Shown here: positions 1-7,917 of the stretch, piece by piece
Numbering within the stretch: the stretch's first letter is position 1
Layout of the letters: each line of letters begins with the position of its first letter
Assembly: GCF_025950235.1 (NCBI RefSeq)
Contig: NZ_JAPDDT010000014.1
Coordinates: 1 to 64,000 of the forward strand
Source of the DNA: Luteolibacter arcticus
Lineage (GTDB): Bacteria; Verrucomicrobiota; Verrucomicrobiia; Verrucomicrobiales; Akkermansiaceae
Direction: 5' to 3'
DNA: 64,000 nucleotides
The notes under the pieces: model-generated
What the model saw: the letters and a program-made list of their open reading frames with translations, nothing else
Told to the model about the DNA's origin: nothing
Databases searched by the model: none
Made by a program: the position numbers and the translations under genes

Positions 1-2
1 GT

Positions 3-203
3 CATTGTTTGCAAGCAGCTACTAGAATGCCAGTAGTTCATCACGGCTCACAAATCCGCCTTAAGTTAGCGCCATTCGGGACTGACCCGAATGGGCTATA
101 TAGAAGAGCATGGGACTTGAGTGAATATAGAAATGGCGAACCTCCGATAGGTTCTGATCTCCCCAAGTGTGGTCAGACGGTTACAGTTGAATGTAAAAAA
201 TGA
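3..203 (+). CDS. 3' end of an unidentified gene cut by the window edge
   Basis: The reading frame is open to the left edge and stops with TGA at 201-203, so only the last 66 codons are visible. The fragment has two or three cysteines and ends in GQTVTVECKK. I do not recognise a domain. Base composition is clearly more AT-rich than the rest of the window, a property shared with the next gene, which begins about 30 bases later in the same direction and could be co-transcribed. It could be the C-terminus of a secreted or polymorphic-toxin-like protein, but nothing visible proves that. Confidence 0.45.
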   Translation, partial: HCLQAATRMPVVHHGSQIRLKLAPFGTDPNGLYRRAWDLSEYRNGEPPIGSDLPKCGQTVTVECKK

Positions 204-233
204 AAATGGCCGGGATTCTTATAATTGAATATT

Positions 234-893
234 ATGAATATGAGCGCATTTCGTTACCTTTCATTAATTACTTTTTTTGTGTGTGGGGTCTGTCAAGCGG
301 ATCAAAATCGGCATGAGGTGGGCAGAGTAGAATTGCTTGTTTATGATGAAGTCGCGGAAGATTTTTTGTCTTTGGATGATGCCAAAAAATTGAACTCCCA
401 AAAAAACCATGTGATTTTGGAGATAATTAGATCCGATGAAGATTCTTGGGCGGCTTCCGTTTCTAATGTGTGGTCTCTCAATGATCAAAATATCGAAGTG
501 CTAACGATAACTAAAGGATCGGCCGCGAGAAGGGCTCCATGTCTTATTTCAGGAATTCCCAAGAATGTTGCTTATGCTTCGTTTTTTAAGTTTGGTCGAG
601 AAGGGTTGCTGGATTGGGTGATTGTCTATGAGGTTGCAGTGAAGGAGCAAATTGAATGCTTGTGGTTGACGGATGGTTTTTGGCTTTGCGTGCTTTTTGA
701 CGAAGGCGGAGAGGTTGTGGGTGAGGGTAAACTATTTTGCCATTCGGAGAAATCAGACAAGTTATTATATGATGTTATGCCGAGTTGTAGTTTGCAATTG
801 GTCAATGACGCGAAAAAATTAAAGGATATCAATGTCTCTCTAAGAAAAAAGGCCTCAGATAGCAATAATGATGATCCTTTCAGAAAAAAATGA
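234..893 (+). CDS. Secreted protein of unknown function, AT-rich
   Basis: About 219 residues from the ATG at 234; an in-frame TTG at 225 and ATG at 240 are alternatives. The N-terminus (basic, then a hydrophobic stretch ending near VCGVCQA) is a credible Sec signal peptide with cleavage around residue 22. The mature part is acidic and lysine-rich with scattered cysteines and no recognised domain. AT-rich codon use contrasts with the GC-rich prfC directly downstream on the other strand, suggesting recent acquisition together with the truncated gene at 3-203. The product is probably exported; function unknown. Confidence 0.6.
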   Translation: MNMSAFRYLSLITFFVCGVCQADQNRHEVGRVELLVYDEVAEDFLSLDDAKKLNSQKNHVILEIIRSDEDSWAASVSNVWSLNDQNIEVLTITKGSAARRAPCLISGIPKNVAYASFFKFGREGLLDWVIVYEVAVKEQIECLWLTDGFWLCVLFDEGGEVVGEGKLFCHSEKSDKLLYDVMPSCSLQLVNDAKKLKDINVSLRKKASDSNNDDPFRKK

Positions 894-927
894 ACTCACA
901 TGCCAACCAATGGCTGTTCGGGCAGCT

Positions 928-949
928 GCACGCGGAGCGTGCGGACCAC
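928..949. repeat. REP-type palindrome, single copy after prfC
   Basis: The motif GCACGCGGAGCGTGCGGACC followed by AC matches the inverse arm of the REP pairs around the RAYT gene at 3856. It contains the small hairpin GCACGC/GCGTGC and lies about 15 bases beyond the prfC stop codon, at the junction with the AT-rich patch. Confidence 0.75.
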
Positions 950-964
950 GGGGGCAGGCGCTAC

Positions 965-2557
965 TTACTTCACCAGCCGCTCGGCGAGTTCCCACTGCTC
1001 GTGGTAGCGCTTGAAGCTGCGGAGGGCCCATTCGGCTTCGGCGAGGACGACCCAGTGGCCGGCGGAGTCCTTGGCGAGGGCGCAGCCGCCGGGGAGGTCG
1101 TCGGTGGGGGCGTATTCGCCGGTGACGGGCTCGTCGTGCTTCATCAGCCAGCGGATGACTTGCCATGGGCAATGCTCGACGATGACCTCGGCACCGTATT
1201 CGGATTCGAGGCGGTACTTGAGCACCTCGAACTGCAGCGGGCCGATGGCGCCGAGCAGCGAGGCCGAGCCGCCCGCGGTTTCGAAGAGCTGGATGACCCC
1301 TTCGCGGACGAGCTGGTCCATGCCGGCACGGAAGCGCTTGGCGGTGGCGGTGCTGCGGCCGCGGATGTTCGCGAAGCACTCGGGCGGGAAGGTCGGGATC
1401 TCGTCGAACTTGATCGCGTTATCGGAGGTCAGCGTGTCGCCGATTTCGAAAGGCTGGTTGCCCACCAGACCGACCACGTCGCCGGCGAAGGCTTCATCGA
1501 CGATCTCGCGCTCCTGGGCGAAGAGCTTCTGCGAATTCGAAAGGCGGATCTGCTTGGCCGCGGAGCCGTGCCAGACCTGCATGTCGCGCTCGAACTTGCC
1601 GGAGACGATGCGGATGAAAGCCATGCGGTCCCGGTGCTTCGGGTTCATGTTCGCCTGGATCTTGAAGACGAAGCCGCTGAAGCGCTTGTCCTCCGGCTCG
1701 ATCATCGTTTCGCCGGACTTGCGGCCGGCGGGCTCGGGGGCCATCGCGAGGAATCCATCGAGCAGGAGCTGGATGCCGAAGTTGTTCGCCGCGGAGCCGA
1801 AGAAGACCGGCGTCAGCTCGCCCTTCAGCACGCGCTCCAGATCGAAGGGCGCGCCGGCGATGTCGAGCAGCTCCATTTCCTCGATCGCCTTGTCCACGAG
1901 GTCGGAATCGACGTGCTCGCGCACGGCGGGGTCGATCAGGCCCATCACCGAGACGGGCGCGCGGTAGGCGCCGGCCTTGGTCTTCTCGAAGAGATTGAGC
2001 TGTCCATCCCGCCGCTGGATGAGGCCGCGGAAGCGCGGGCCATCGCCGAGCGGCCAATTCATCGGGTGGGAGGCGATGCCGAGGACGTTTTCGATTTCAT
2101 CCACCAGGTCGATCGGCGAGCGGGTCGGGCGGTCGAGCTTATTGATGAAGGTGAAGATCGGGATACCGCGGAGGCGGCAGATTTCGAAAAGCTTGCGGGT
2201 CCGGGCTTCGACGCCCTTGCCGGCATCCACGACCATGATCACGGCATCGACGGCGGTGAGCACGCGGTAGGTGTCCTCGGAGAAGTCTTCGTGACCCGGC
2301 GTATCCAGCAGGTTCACGTGGAAGCCGCCGTATTGGAACTGAAGGACGGTGGAGGAAATCGAGATGCCGCGCTGCTTTTCCAGCTCCATCCAGTCGGAGG
2401 TGGTCTGGCGACGGTCGCGGCGCGAAGTGACCGAGCCGGCGAGGTCGATGGCACCGCCGTAGAGCAGGAATTTCTCCGTGAGCGTGGTCTTACCCGCATC
2501 CGGGTGGGAGATGATGGCGAGCGTGCGGCGGATGGATGACGGATGGGACACGGACAC
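965..2557 (-). CDS. prfC: Peptide chain release factor 3 (RF-3)
   Basis: Translational GTPase that recycles RF1/RF2 from the ribosome after peptide release. The P-loop SHPDAGKTT, the switch II DTPGHEDF and the NKLD guanine-specificity motif are all present, followed by EF-Tu-like domain II and the RF3-specific C-terminal domain. From the GTG at 2557 the protein is 530 residues, close to the usual 525-530; the frame stays open further upstream, but that extension is proline/arginine-rich and unlike RF3 N-termini, which begin a few residues before the P-loop region. A GTG at 2551 is equally possible. It faces the divergent membrane protein gene at 2825 across about 270 bases. Confidence 0.95.
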   Translation of the reverse strand: MSVSHPSSIRRTLAIISHPDAGKTTLTEKFLLYGGAIDLAGSVTSRRDRRQTTSDWMELEKQRGISISSTVLQFQYGGFHVNLLDTPGHEDFSEDTYRVLTAVDAVIMVVDAGKGVEARTRKLFEICRLRGIPIFTFINKLDRPTRSPIDLVDEIENVLGIASHPMNWPLGDGPRFRGLIQRRDGQLNLFEKTKAGAYRAPVSVMGLIDPAVREHVDSDLVDKAIEEMELLDIAGAPFDLERVLKGELTPVFFGSAANNFGIQLLLDGFLAMAPEPAGRKSGETMIEPEDKRFSGFVFKIQANMNPKHRDRMAFIRIVSGKFERDMQVWHGSAAKQIRLSNSQKLFAQEREIVDEAFAGDVVGLVGNQPFEIGDTLTSDNAIKFDEIPTFPPECFANIRGRSTATAKRFRAGMDQLVREGVIQLFETAGGSASLLGAIGPLQFEVLKYRLESEYGAEVIVEHCPWQVIRWLMKHDEPVTGEYAPTDDLPGGCALAKDSAGHWVVLAEAEWALRSFKRYHEQWELAERLVK

Positions 2558-2824
2558 GGCGGGCGGAGGGAAGCAGCCCGCGGGGCGGCGGGCAACCCCC
2601 AAGCGCGAGGCGGGAAATGCGGGCGGGAACAACGAAAGGGACGAAATTTCGCGAAAAATTGGGGAGATCTTCCGTGCCGGGCCACCGGAGCTCCTCTCCT
2701 TTTTTCGACACTTTCGCTCGTTTCGTTGTTCCCCTTCTCGCCGCTGCTCCCTGCGGAGGGCGGCAGCGGCGGCCCTTTTTCGTTTGCAAGCGGCGGGTCA
2801 GCGGCTTGTCTCCCGGCGAATCCC

Positions 2825-3607
2825 ATGCCCGACCCCAAGGCCAAGACGCCGCAGGAGCATCCGCTCGCGAACATCCTGATCAACGTGCTGATCCCGGTGC
2901 TGGTGCTCAGCTACCTGAGCAAGGACCCGGAAGTGCAGCTGAAGCTCGGCAAGCCGGTGCGGCCATGGCACATCGGCCCGCTGTGGGCCATGATCCTGGC
3001 GCTGCTGCCGCCGCTCGGCTACGGCATCTGGCATTTCGTGAAGACGCGGAAGGGCAACGTCTTTTCCGCGCTGGGTTTCATCTCGGTGCTGCTGACCGGC
3101 GGCCTGACGCTGTATTTGTGGAATGCCGACGGCACCGTGAAGCCGAATGCCGGCCTGCTCTTCGGCATCAAGGAAGCGTCCATTCCGCTGGTGCTGGCGG
3201 TGGCGATCCTGACTTCGCACAAGTCGGCCAGCCCCTTGATCCGGGTGTTTCTCTACAATGACTCGATCTTCGACATCCCGAAGATCGAGCAGCGGGTGGC
3301 GCAGCAAGGAGTGGAAGGCGGCTATCAACGGCTGCTTTTGCAGGCGACGCGGTTTTTCGCCGGGTCCTTCGTGCTGAGCGCGCTGATGAATCTCGGGCTG
3401 GCGCTGTGGTTCTTCCGCGACTTCGACGCCATGGCACCGGACGCCCTGGAGAACTACAACGGTATCGTGGGCAAGCTCACCGGCTGGAGCTTCGCAGTCA
3501 TCGGCGTGCCGGTGATGGCGATTCTGTTCCTGATCCTCACGCGGCTGCTGAAGGGCCTGCGCGAGCTGACCGGCATGGACGACAAGGAGCTGATGCTGCC
3601 GCGATAG
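2825..3607 (+). CDS. VC0807-family integral membrane protein
   Basis: About 260 residues with five or six hydrophobic segments and short basic loops. The pattern matches the VC0807 family (intracellular septation A-like proteins of unknown function): an N-terminal NILINVLIPVLVLSYLS segment, a central LALLPPLGYGIW helix, then GLTLYLW and FGIKEASIPLVLAVA. I start it at the ATG at 2825 because upstream codons of the same frame read as a GC-rich non-coding leader. The TAG stop at 3605-3607 coincides with the first bases of a REP element. Confidence 0.75.
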   Translation: MPDPKAKTPQEHPLANILINVLIPVLVLSYLSKDPEVQLKLGKPVRPWHIGPLWAMILALLPPLGYGIWHFVKTRKGNVFSALGFISVLLTGGLTLYLWNADGTVKPNAGLLFGIKEASIPLVLAVAILTSHKSASPLIRVFLYNDSIFDIPKIEQRVAQQGVEGGYQRLLLQATRFFAGSFVLSALMNLGLALWFFRDFDAMAPDALENYNGIVGKLTGWSFAVIGVPVMAILFLILTRLLKGLRELTGMDDKELMLPR

Positions 3608-3630
3608 TGGTCCGCACGCTCCGCGTGCGG
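3607..3630. repeat. REP palindrome overlapping the stop of the VC0807-like gene
   Basis: The sequence GTGGTCCGCACGCTCCGCGT plus GCGG contains a hairpin (CCGCACGC/GCGTGCGG). It is identical in core to the arms flanking the RAYT gene. The G of the TAG stop codon is the first base of the repeat. Confidence 0.8.
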
Positions 3631-3683
3631 GATGAAGCACTTGGTGGATTGTAGAATTCTGGCGATTCCGGGCAGCCCTCATG

Positions 3684-3783
3684 GTGGTCCGCACACTCCG
3701 TATCCGGTGGCCCGAAGCATTCGAAGGGTTTGCCAACTTGCCGCGAGAGCGGCTTCTTCCCGCACGCGGAGCGTGCGGACCAC
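3684..3783. repeat. BIME: REP plus inverse REP, 100 bases, upstream of RAYT
   Basis: A REP arm (GTGGTCCGCACACTCCGTAT, 3684 on) and its inverse (CCGCACGCGGAGCGTGCGGA, 3760-3783) enclose about 50 bases. The enclosed sequence, GGCCCGAAGCATTCGAAGGG then TTTGCCAAC, reappears in inverted orientation in the copy at 4499-4594, so the RAYT gene sits between two inverted copies of one composite element. Confidence 0.85.
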
Positions 3784-3855
3784 TATGGGGCTGCTACGGC
3801 AAAGTCCTTCTGGCCCTCCGCGAATCGCTTGTGGTAGGTGATCCAAACTACCCCA

Positions 3856-4497
3856 ATGGATTTTCGCTTCTTCGATCCCTCGATCCCAGTATCCGTCACC
3901 AAGGGGCATCTGCCCCACTGGGATCAGGAGGGGGCGACGTACTTCATCACCTGGCGGACTGCGGATTCCATTCCGAAGGACGTCTGGACACGCTGGCGTT
4001 GGCAGCGATCCCGCTGGCTCCGCGAAAACGGGATCGACCCGGAGGATGCGGACTGGCGGAAGCAGGTCGAAGCGCTGCCCGAAGAGCGGCATCGTGATTT
4101 CCGCAGCTTCTCCAGGGCCTTGGAACGCGAACTCGACTCATGTCACGGGGCTTGTCCACTCCGCATTCCGGAATGCGCGGCAATCGTCGCCGGAGCGCTG
4201 CATTATTTCGATGCTGATCGCTACCTGCTCGGCGACTACGCGATCATGCCGAATCATGTTCATGTGCTGGTCGGTGGGATTCCGCGGGACCAGATGCTCC
4301 AGCAGGTCGAATCGTGGAAGCACTGGTCCGCCAGCCGGATCAATCGGCACCTCGGTCGGCGAGGGAGGTTTTGGCAGGATGAGAGCTGCGATCATCTGGT
4401 CAGGAGCGAAGCTGCGTTTCACAAACTGCGCAGCTACATCGCTGGAAACCCGGTGAAGCTGAGACCGGGAGAGTTCGTTCACTGGGTGCGGCCGTGA
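3856..4497 (+). CDS. REP-associated tyrosine transposase (RAYT, Y1/HUH family)
   Basis: Single-strand-specific HUH nuclease related to IS200/IS605 transposases; in other bacteria such proteins cut and move REP/BIME hairpins. The HUH motif appears as MPNHVHVLVGG, and the helix with the candidate catalytic tyrosine as FHKLRSYIAGNPVKL, preceded by GRFWQDESCDHLVRSEA. From the ATG at 3856 it has 213 residues, normal for RAYTs, starting MDFRFFDP; a GTG at 3838 is an alternative. REP pairs flank it closely on both sides, and further REP copies occur elsewhere in the window, as expected for a resident RAYT system. No sign of truncation. Confidence 0.9.
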   Translation: MDFRFFDPSIPVSVTKGHLPHWDQEGATYFITWRTADSIPKDVWTRWRWQRSRWLRENGIDPEDADWRKQVEALPEERHRDFRSFSRALERELDSCHGACPLRIPECAAIVAGALHYFDADRYLLGDYAIMPNHVHVLVGGIPRDQMLQQVESWKHWSASRINRHLGRRGRFWQDESCDHLVRSEAAFHKLRSYIAGNPVKLRPGEFVHWVRP

Positions 4498-4498
4498 A

Positions 4499-4594
4499 GT
4501 GGTCCGCACGCTCCGCGTGCAGAAAGAAAGCTGCAAGGTGGTTGGGAAACCCTCCGGGTGCTTCGGGCCACCGCACGCGGAGCGTGCGGACCAC
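4499..4594. repeat. BIME: REP plus inverse REP, downstream of RAYT
   Basis: A REP arm at 4499-4520 and an inverse arm at 4571-4594 enclose about 50 bases containing GGGAAACCCTCCGGGTGCTT followed by CGGGCC. That segment is the reverse complement (with a few changes) of the spacer in the copy at 3684-3783. The element begins two bases after the RAYT stop codon. Confidence 0.85.
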
Positions 4595-4599
4595 CATGA

Positions 4600-4626
4600 A
4601 AAAGGCCCGCACAGGGCGGGCCTTTT
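4600..4626 (-). terminator. Rho-independent terminator of the pterin dehydratase gene
   Basis: Perfect 11-base stem AAAAGGCCCGC / GCGGGCCTTTT with a 5-base loop. On the minus strand the stem ends in a short T run; it lies about 27 bases after the stop of the gene at 4653-4937. The symmetric A/T ends make it potentially bidirectional. Confidence 0.8.
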
Positions 4627-4652
4627 CAAAAACGGGAAACGTCCGGTTGGGT

Positions 4653-4937
4653 TCAGTCCACCAGGTTGTCGACCCGCTGGGCGAGCTCGACGTCGGCTTC
4701 GGTCACGCCACCGGCATCGTGTGTGGTGAGCTTGAGCGTCACCTTGGTGTAGTTGATGCGGATGTCCGGATGGTGCTGCGCCTCATCGGCGATATCGGCC
4801 ACGCTGTTGACGAAGTCGATGCCATCCATGAACTCCTCGAACTCGAAAGTACGGGTGATCGCATTCTTTTCGTACTCCCACTCGGGGCACTTTTTGAGGG
4901 CGGCGGAAAGGTCTTCGTCTTCGAGCAGGTCGGACAT
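4653..4937 (-). CDS. phhB: 4a-hydroxytetrahydrobiopterin dehydratase (PCD/DCoH)
   Basis: Small cytosolic enzyme that dehydrates 4a-hydroxy-tetrahydropterin, recycling the cofactor of aromatic amino acid hydroxylases. The 94-residue product carries the characteristic FVNSVADIADEAQHHPDI segment, including the paired histidines and proline of the active site, and a C-terminal TKVTLKLTTHDAGGVTEADV strand-helix region. Start chosen at the ATG at 4937 because the family begins just before this point (MSDLLEDE); the same frame is open further upstream without homology. No hydroxylase gene is nearby, so its partner is not visible. Confidence 0.92.
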   Translation of the reverse strand: MSDLLEDEDLSAALKKCPEWEYEKNAITRTFEFEEFMDGIDFVNSVADIADEAQHHPDIRINYTKVTLKLTTHDAGGVTEADVELAQRVDNLVD

Positions 4938-5067
4938 GGGAAAATCAGGGACGTTTGCGAGGCGAAATTGAGTCGGCCCTTTCACGCTTGGCAAGCGACT
5001 TTGCGGCGGAATTTTTCCGAGGCGTCCGGGTTTGCACGCAAGGTGCGCGGGGTGTATCCGGTTTGTC

Positions 5068-5532
5068 ATGAAACTCGTGCTCTTCGCCGCACTTTCGGCG
5101 CTGGTTTTCGTGTCCTGTGCTCCGTCCACTCCGGAAGCTCGGATTGCCGCCCAGCCGGCGGTGTTCGAAGGCCTCTCCTCGAAGCACCAGCAGCTCGTCC
5201 GCCGCGGCCAGCTCGACAAGGGCATGAACACCGATGCCGTGTATCTCGCGTGGGGCCGGCCGAGCCAGGAATACGATGGCAGTGAGAACGGAGCCTCCAC
5301 CCTGCGCTGGGACTACAGCGGGTCGACGCCGGTTTACACGACTTCCTTCTCCGGCGGCTGGGGCTACGGGTATGGAGGTGGCTACGGCTACGGGCGCTAT
5401 GGCCGCTACGGGTATCCCGGCTATGGCTATGGCTTCGGTTTCGGCCCGGACGTGACCTACGTCCCGTATCGCCGCGCCTCCGTGCTCTTCCGCAACGGTC
5501 GCGTCACCTCGTGGGAGCGCAGCCGCAATTAA
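5068..5532 (+). CDS. Gly/Tyr-rich lipoprotein
   Basis: 154 residues. A lipoprotein signal is clear: MKLVLFAALSALVFVSC with lipobox VFVSC, so Cys17 is probably lipidated. Residues 35-95 (QQLVRRGQLDKGMNTDAVYL and AWGRPS) resemble the short 'pathway' motif seen in BamE/SmpA-like envelope lipoproteins, where a helix pair precedes a WGxP turn; this is only a fold-level suggestion. Residues about 95-130 are a low-complexity GYGYGGGYGYGRYGRYGYPG tract. The end, VLFRNGRVTSWER, is like the closing beta strand of BamE-type domains. Function unknown, envelope location likely. Confidence 0.7.
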   Translation: MKLVLFAALSALVFVSCAPSTPEARIAAQPAVFEGLSSKHQQLVRRGQLDKGMNTDAVYLAWGRPSQEYDGSENGASTLRWDYSGSTPVYTTSFSGGWGYGYGGGYGYGRYGRYGYPGYGYGFGFGPDVTYVPYRRASVLFRNGRVTSWERSRN

Positions 5533-5545
5533 GAGATCGAAAAGA

Positions 5546-5582
5546 AAATGCCGCGGCCACCCCACAGGCGGCCACGGCATTG
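5546..5582. terminator. Bidirectional terminator hairpin
   Basis: AATGCCG-CGGCCACC facing CGGCCACGGCATT with one or two mismatches, followed by an A-rich run on the right and preceded by an A-rich run on the left. It lies between the convergent genes ending at 5532 (+) and 5613 (-) and can serve both. Confidence 0.7.
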
Positions 5583-5612
5583 GAAAAAAGCGGTCCTAGC
5601 AGGGCGGGCGGA

Positions 5613-6242
5613 TCAGAAGTTCCACATCTTGCCCTGTTGGGCGTCGCGGAAGACCTGCGGGCTGAGCAGGTAGGACATCGGCGGATTTGGCAGCGCGCTG
5701 TCGTCCAGCACCGGCAGCGATTTGCCGATCGTCTGATCCCACGGCTGGCTGCGGGCGACGTCCACCGGGGTGCCGACCTTTACCAGATTGAAGATCTTGC
5801 GCGCCGAATTCAGCGGCAGCCGCACGCAACCGTGGGTGGCGGGGTAGGGCTTCACGAAGCCCCAGTGCATGCCGTAGGCGGGGCTGTAGAATTCCATCCA
5901 GTAGGTCATCGGGTAGCCGGCGCCGGGGCTGCTGGCGCGGCGGCGCTCGGCCTTCTTGGCGCGGATCGGGAAGGTGCCGAGCGGCGTGGGCGTGGAGGCC
6001 GTGCCCACGCAGATCGGCGTGGCGAGCAGGACTTGATCGCCCTGCACCACATACAAGCGCTGCGCACCGGTGCTCATCTTCACCCGGATGTTGGCTGTGC
6101 TGGTCGTCTCCTTCACCGGCGGGTCGAACTTGAAGGAGGTGTTCGCGCTGCCGCGCGGGGTCGTGTTGGTGCAGGAACTTAGGGCGAGGGCAGCACCGGC
6201 AAAGAGGAGTGCGGACAGGGATCGGAAACCGGGGAATTTCAT
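5613..6242 (-). CDS. L,D-transpeptidase (YkuD domain), lipoprotein
   Basis: Peptidoglycan cross-linking or lipoprotein-anchoring transpeptidase acting in the periplasm. The catalytic motif is HWGFVKPYPATHGCVRLP, with the nucleophilic cysteine in HGCVR. 209 residues from the ATG at 6242: a lipoprotein-type signal (SALLFAGAALALSSC) targets it to a membrane; the YkuD domain spans roughly residues 55-175, and TPTPLGTFPI matches the strand before the active site. An upstream open frame exists but starts before the signal peptide and is unlikely. The gene ends at a bidirectional terminator. Confidence 0.9.
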   Translation of the reverse strand: MKFPGFRSLSALLFAGAALALSSCTNTTPRGSANTSFKFDPPVKETTSTANIRVKMSTGAQRLYVVQGDQVLLATPICVGTASTPTPLGTFPIRAKKAERRRASSPGAGYPMTYWMEFYSPAYGMHWGFVKPYPATHGCVRLPLNSARKIFNLVKVGTPVDVARSQPWDQTIGKSLPVLDDSALPNPPMSYLLSPQVFRDAQQGKMWNF

Positions 6243-6334
6243 AAGGGAAAGAGAAGTGAAGTGATGGAAACGGTCTTTGAGACGGGACTTGCCCGCATGA
6301 AAGGCAATCCAAGGGCAGATGCAAACGGGATTTT

Positions 6335-6958
6335 TCACGGCGCGACCAACAGCTTTACCGCCAGCGCGGCGAGAGCGATTCCGAAAATCCCGTCGATCCA
6401 GCGTGCGGACTTTTCGTAGCGCGACCTGAGGGGCCGCCACTGGAGCAGCCAGGCCCACAGCGCCCACAGCGTGCCGCCCTGCACGATGACCAGACCGGCG
6501 ATCGCAAACGGCCACCACGACGGGTGATCGCCGGTCAGGAAGGGCGCGCAGGTCGCGGCGAGGAAGATCACGGCCTTCGGGTTGAGCAGATTGCAGATCA
6601 GGCCGCGGAGAAACGGGCCGCGTGATGAGGGCGGGCTGCCGGGGTTTTCATCGACGGCGGCGGAAGTAGCGAAAGCCGAGCGCAGCAGGCAGTACGCGAG
6701 CCATAGCAAATAAGCCGCCGCCGCCCACGAAATCGACCGACGCAGCCCGGGGCTTTGCTCGAAAGCCACCGCCAAGCCCGCCACCGCGATCGACGCATGC
6801 ACGGTCAGGCCAGTGGCGATCCCCAGCGCCATGATGGCCCCGGCCTTCGCGCCCTCGGCGAGCGCGGTGCGGGTGAGCAAGATCATGTCCGGCCCGGGAC
6901 TGAATTGCCCCAGCGCCATCAATCCGGCGAAAGCCGCGAGTTCGAGCGCGGGATTCAC
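6335..6958 (-). CDS. LysE/RhtB-family amino acid exporter
   Basis: 207-residue inner-membrane exporter. The family signature is the N-terminal GQFSPGPDMILLTRTALAEG, then a helix with GIATGLTVH; the middle has LICNLLNPKAVIFLAA, the second family hallmark. Six hydrophobic segments fit the LysE fold. I place the start at the GTG at 6958 because it overlaps the stop of the upstream cytochrome gene by four bases (GTGA), a classic translational coupling, and matches where the family begins. Substrate cannot be told from sequence. Confidence 0.88.
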   Translation of the reverse strand: MNPALELAAFAGLMALGQFSPGPDMILLTRTALAEGAKAGAIMALGIATGLTVHASIAVAGLAVAFEQSPGLRRSISWAAAAYLLWLAYCLLRSAFATSAAVDENPGSPPSSRGPFLRGLICNLLNPKAVIFLAATCAPFLTGDHPSWWPFAIAGLVIVQGGTLWALWAWLLQWRPLRSRYEKSARWIDGIFGIALAALAVKLLVAP

Positions 6959-7251
6959 CTCGTCGCGGCCAGCAGGTAAGCGGTCAGTGCCTTTTCGTCG
7001 GCCTTGGATATCCCGGCATTCCACGCCATGCCGGGTGCCACCACGTGCCAGTCTTCCTTGCTCACGTCCTTCGGGAGAATGTGTTCGTGGCAGCGGCCGC
7101 AGTGAGCCACGTAGACGGCATGGCCCCGCTGGAGGGATTCGACGTTCTGCCCGCTTCGCGTGGCCATCGCCACATCGGGCACCGGCGCGGTTTTCGTAGC
7201 GGCGCAAGATGCCAGCAACACGCAGGTGAACAGGAGAGGGAGGTTTCTCAT
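6955..7251 (-). CDS. Small c-type cytochrome lipoprotein
   Basis: 98 residues from the ATG at 7251. A lipoprotein signal (LLFTCVLLASC) is followed by one haem-binding CGRCH motif in GHAVYVAHCGRCHEH. The candidate distal methionine lies in HVVAPGMAWNAGISKADE, and the C-terminal helix is DEKALTAYLLA, the usual end of a class I cytochrome c. It is the first gene of a two-gene unit with the LysE exporter, which starts inside its stop codon. Likely a membrane-tethered periplasmic electron carrier; the partner is unknown. Confidence 0.82.
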   Translation of the reverse strand: MRNLPLLFTCVLLASCAATKTAPVPDVAMATRSGQNVESLQRGHAVYVAHCGRCHEHILPKDVSKEDWHVVAPGMAWNAGISKADEKALTAYLLAATR

Positions 7252-7297
7252 TGGGGGGAAGCTAGGGAAACCGGAAGGCATCACGCAATTGATTCTG

Positions 7298-7792
7298 TTA
7301 GTCCGCCATCGCCACCTTCGGGATCTTCTTCTTCTGTTCCCGCAGCGCGCGGATGATCGCCGGGGCGGCGGTCACGCGGAGGCGGATCCGGTCGCCTTCG
7401 TCGCGTGACCATTTCAAGTGCAGGTCCACCGTGCGGCCCTTCACTTCCACGGGGAAGACTGCCTGCCGCACCTCGTAGGGGCGATGGTAATCGATCCGTT
7501 CGAGCAGCGAGAGCATCTGCTTGTCTTCAAAGCCGCTGTCCACGACCTCGCGGATCCGCTCGAAGACGAACGGCAGGTACTCGGTGGGCGTGCGGATCAA
7601 GAGGCTGCGCCGCGTCGCCCAGGCTTTCTCCAGCTCGGCGAGCATCTCCTCCGAGGTCGATTCGCCGAGCCGTTCGTAACGCTCCAGCCAGCGCCGTCGC
7701 CAAATCCACGCCAGCGTCAAGCCGATCGGCCACGCGAAGATCACCATCCAGATGATCAGCTTGGAAACGTGAGTGGAATCGAACGGCGGCAT
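7298..7792 (-). CDS. Single-pass membrane protein of unknown function
   Basis: 164 residues from the ATG at 7792. One N-terminal transmembrane helix (KLIIWMVIFAWPIGLTLAWI) is followed by basic residues, placing the remainder in the cytoplasm. The soluble part is charged, helical at first (TSEEMLAELEKAWATRRSLL) and then strand-rich with RQAVFPVEVKGRTVDLHLKW. No family recognised. It is separated by only 46 bases from the cytochrome gene on the same strand, so it may be its operon leader. Confidence 0.65.
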   Translation of the reverse strand: MPPFDSTHVSKLIIWMVIFAWPIGLTLAWIWRRRWLERYERLGESTSEEMLAELEKAWATRRSLLIRTPTEYLPFVFERIREVVDSGFEDKQMLSLLERIDYHRPYEVRQAVFPVEVKGRTVDLHLKWSRDEGDRIRLRVTAAPAIIRALREQKKKIPKVAMAD

Positions 7793-7917
7793 CACCCGGG
7801 ACGGTAGCTGATGCCGGGCGGAAGGGAAGGACACAGATTCCCTGCATCGTGGCCTCGATGACACGAACGTTTGCGCAGCGAATTGACGGCACCACGCAGG
7901 TTCCTAGCGTGAGAGAC

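Noticed and set aside
890-2539. Long plus-strand open frame opposite prfC (549 codons)
   Set aside because: High-GC shadow frame: prfC on the other strand has all GTPase motifs, and this frame has no domain.
3600-4600. CRISPR array at the repeats near the RAYT gene
   Set aside because: Repeats are palindromic, inverted in pairs and unequally spaced; no direct repeats with regular unique spacers exist anywhere in the window.
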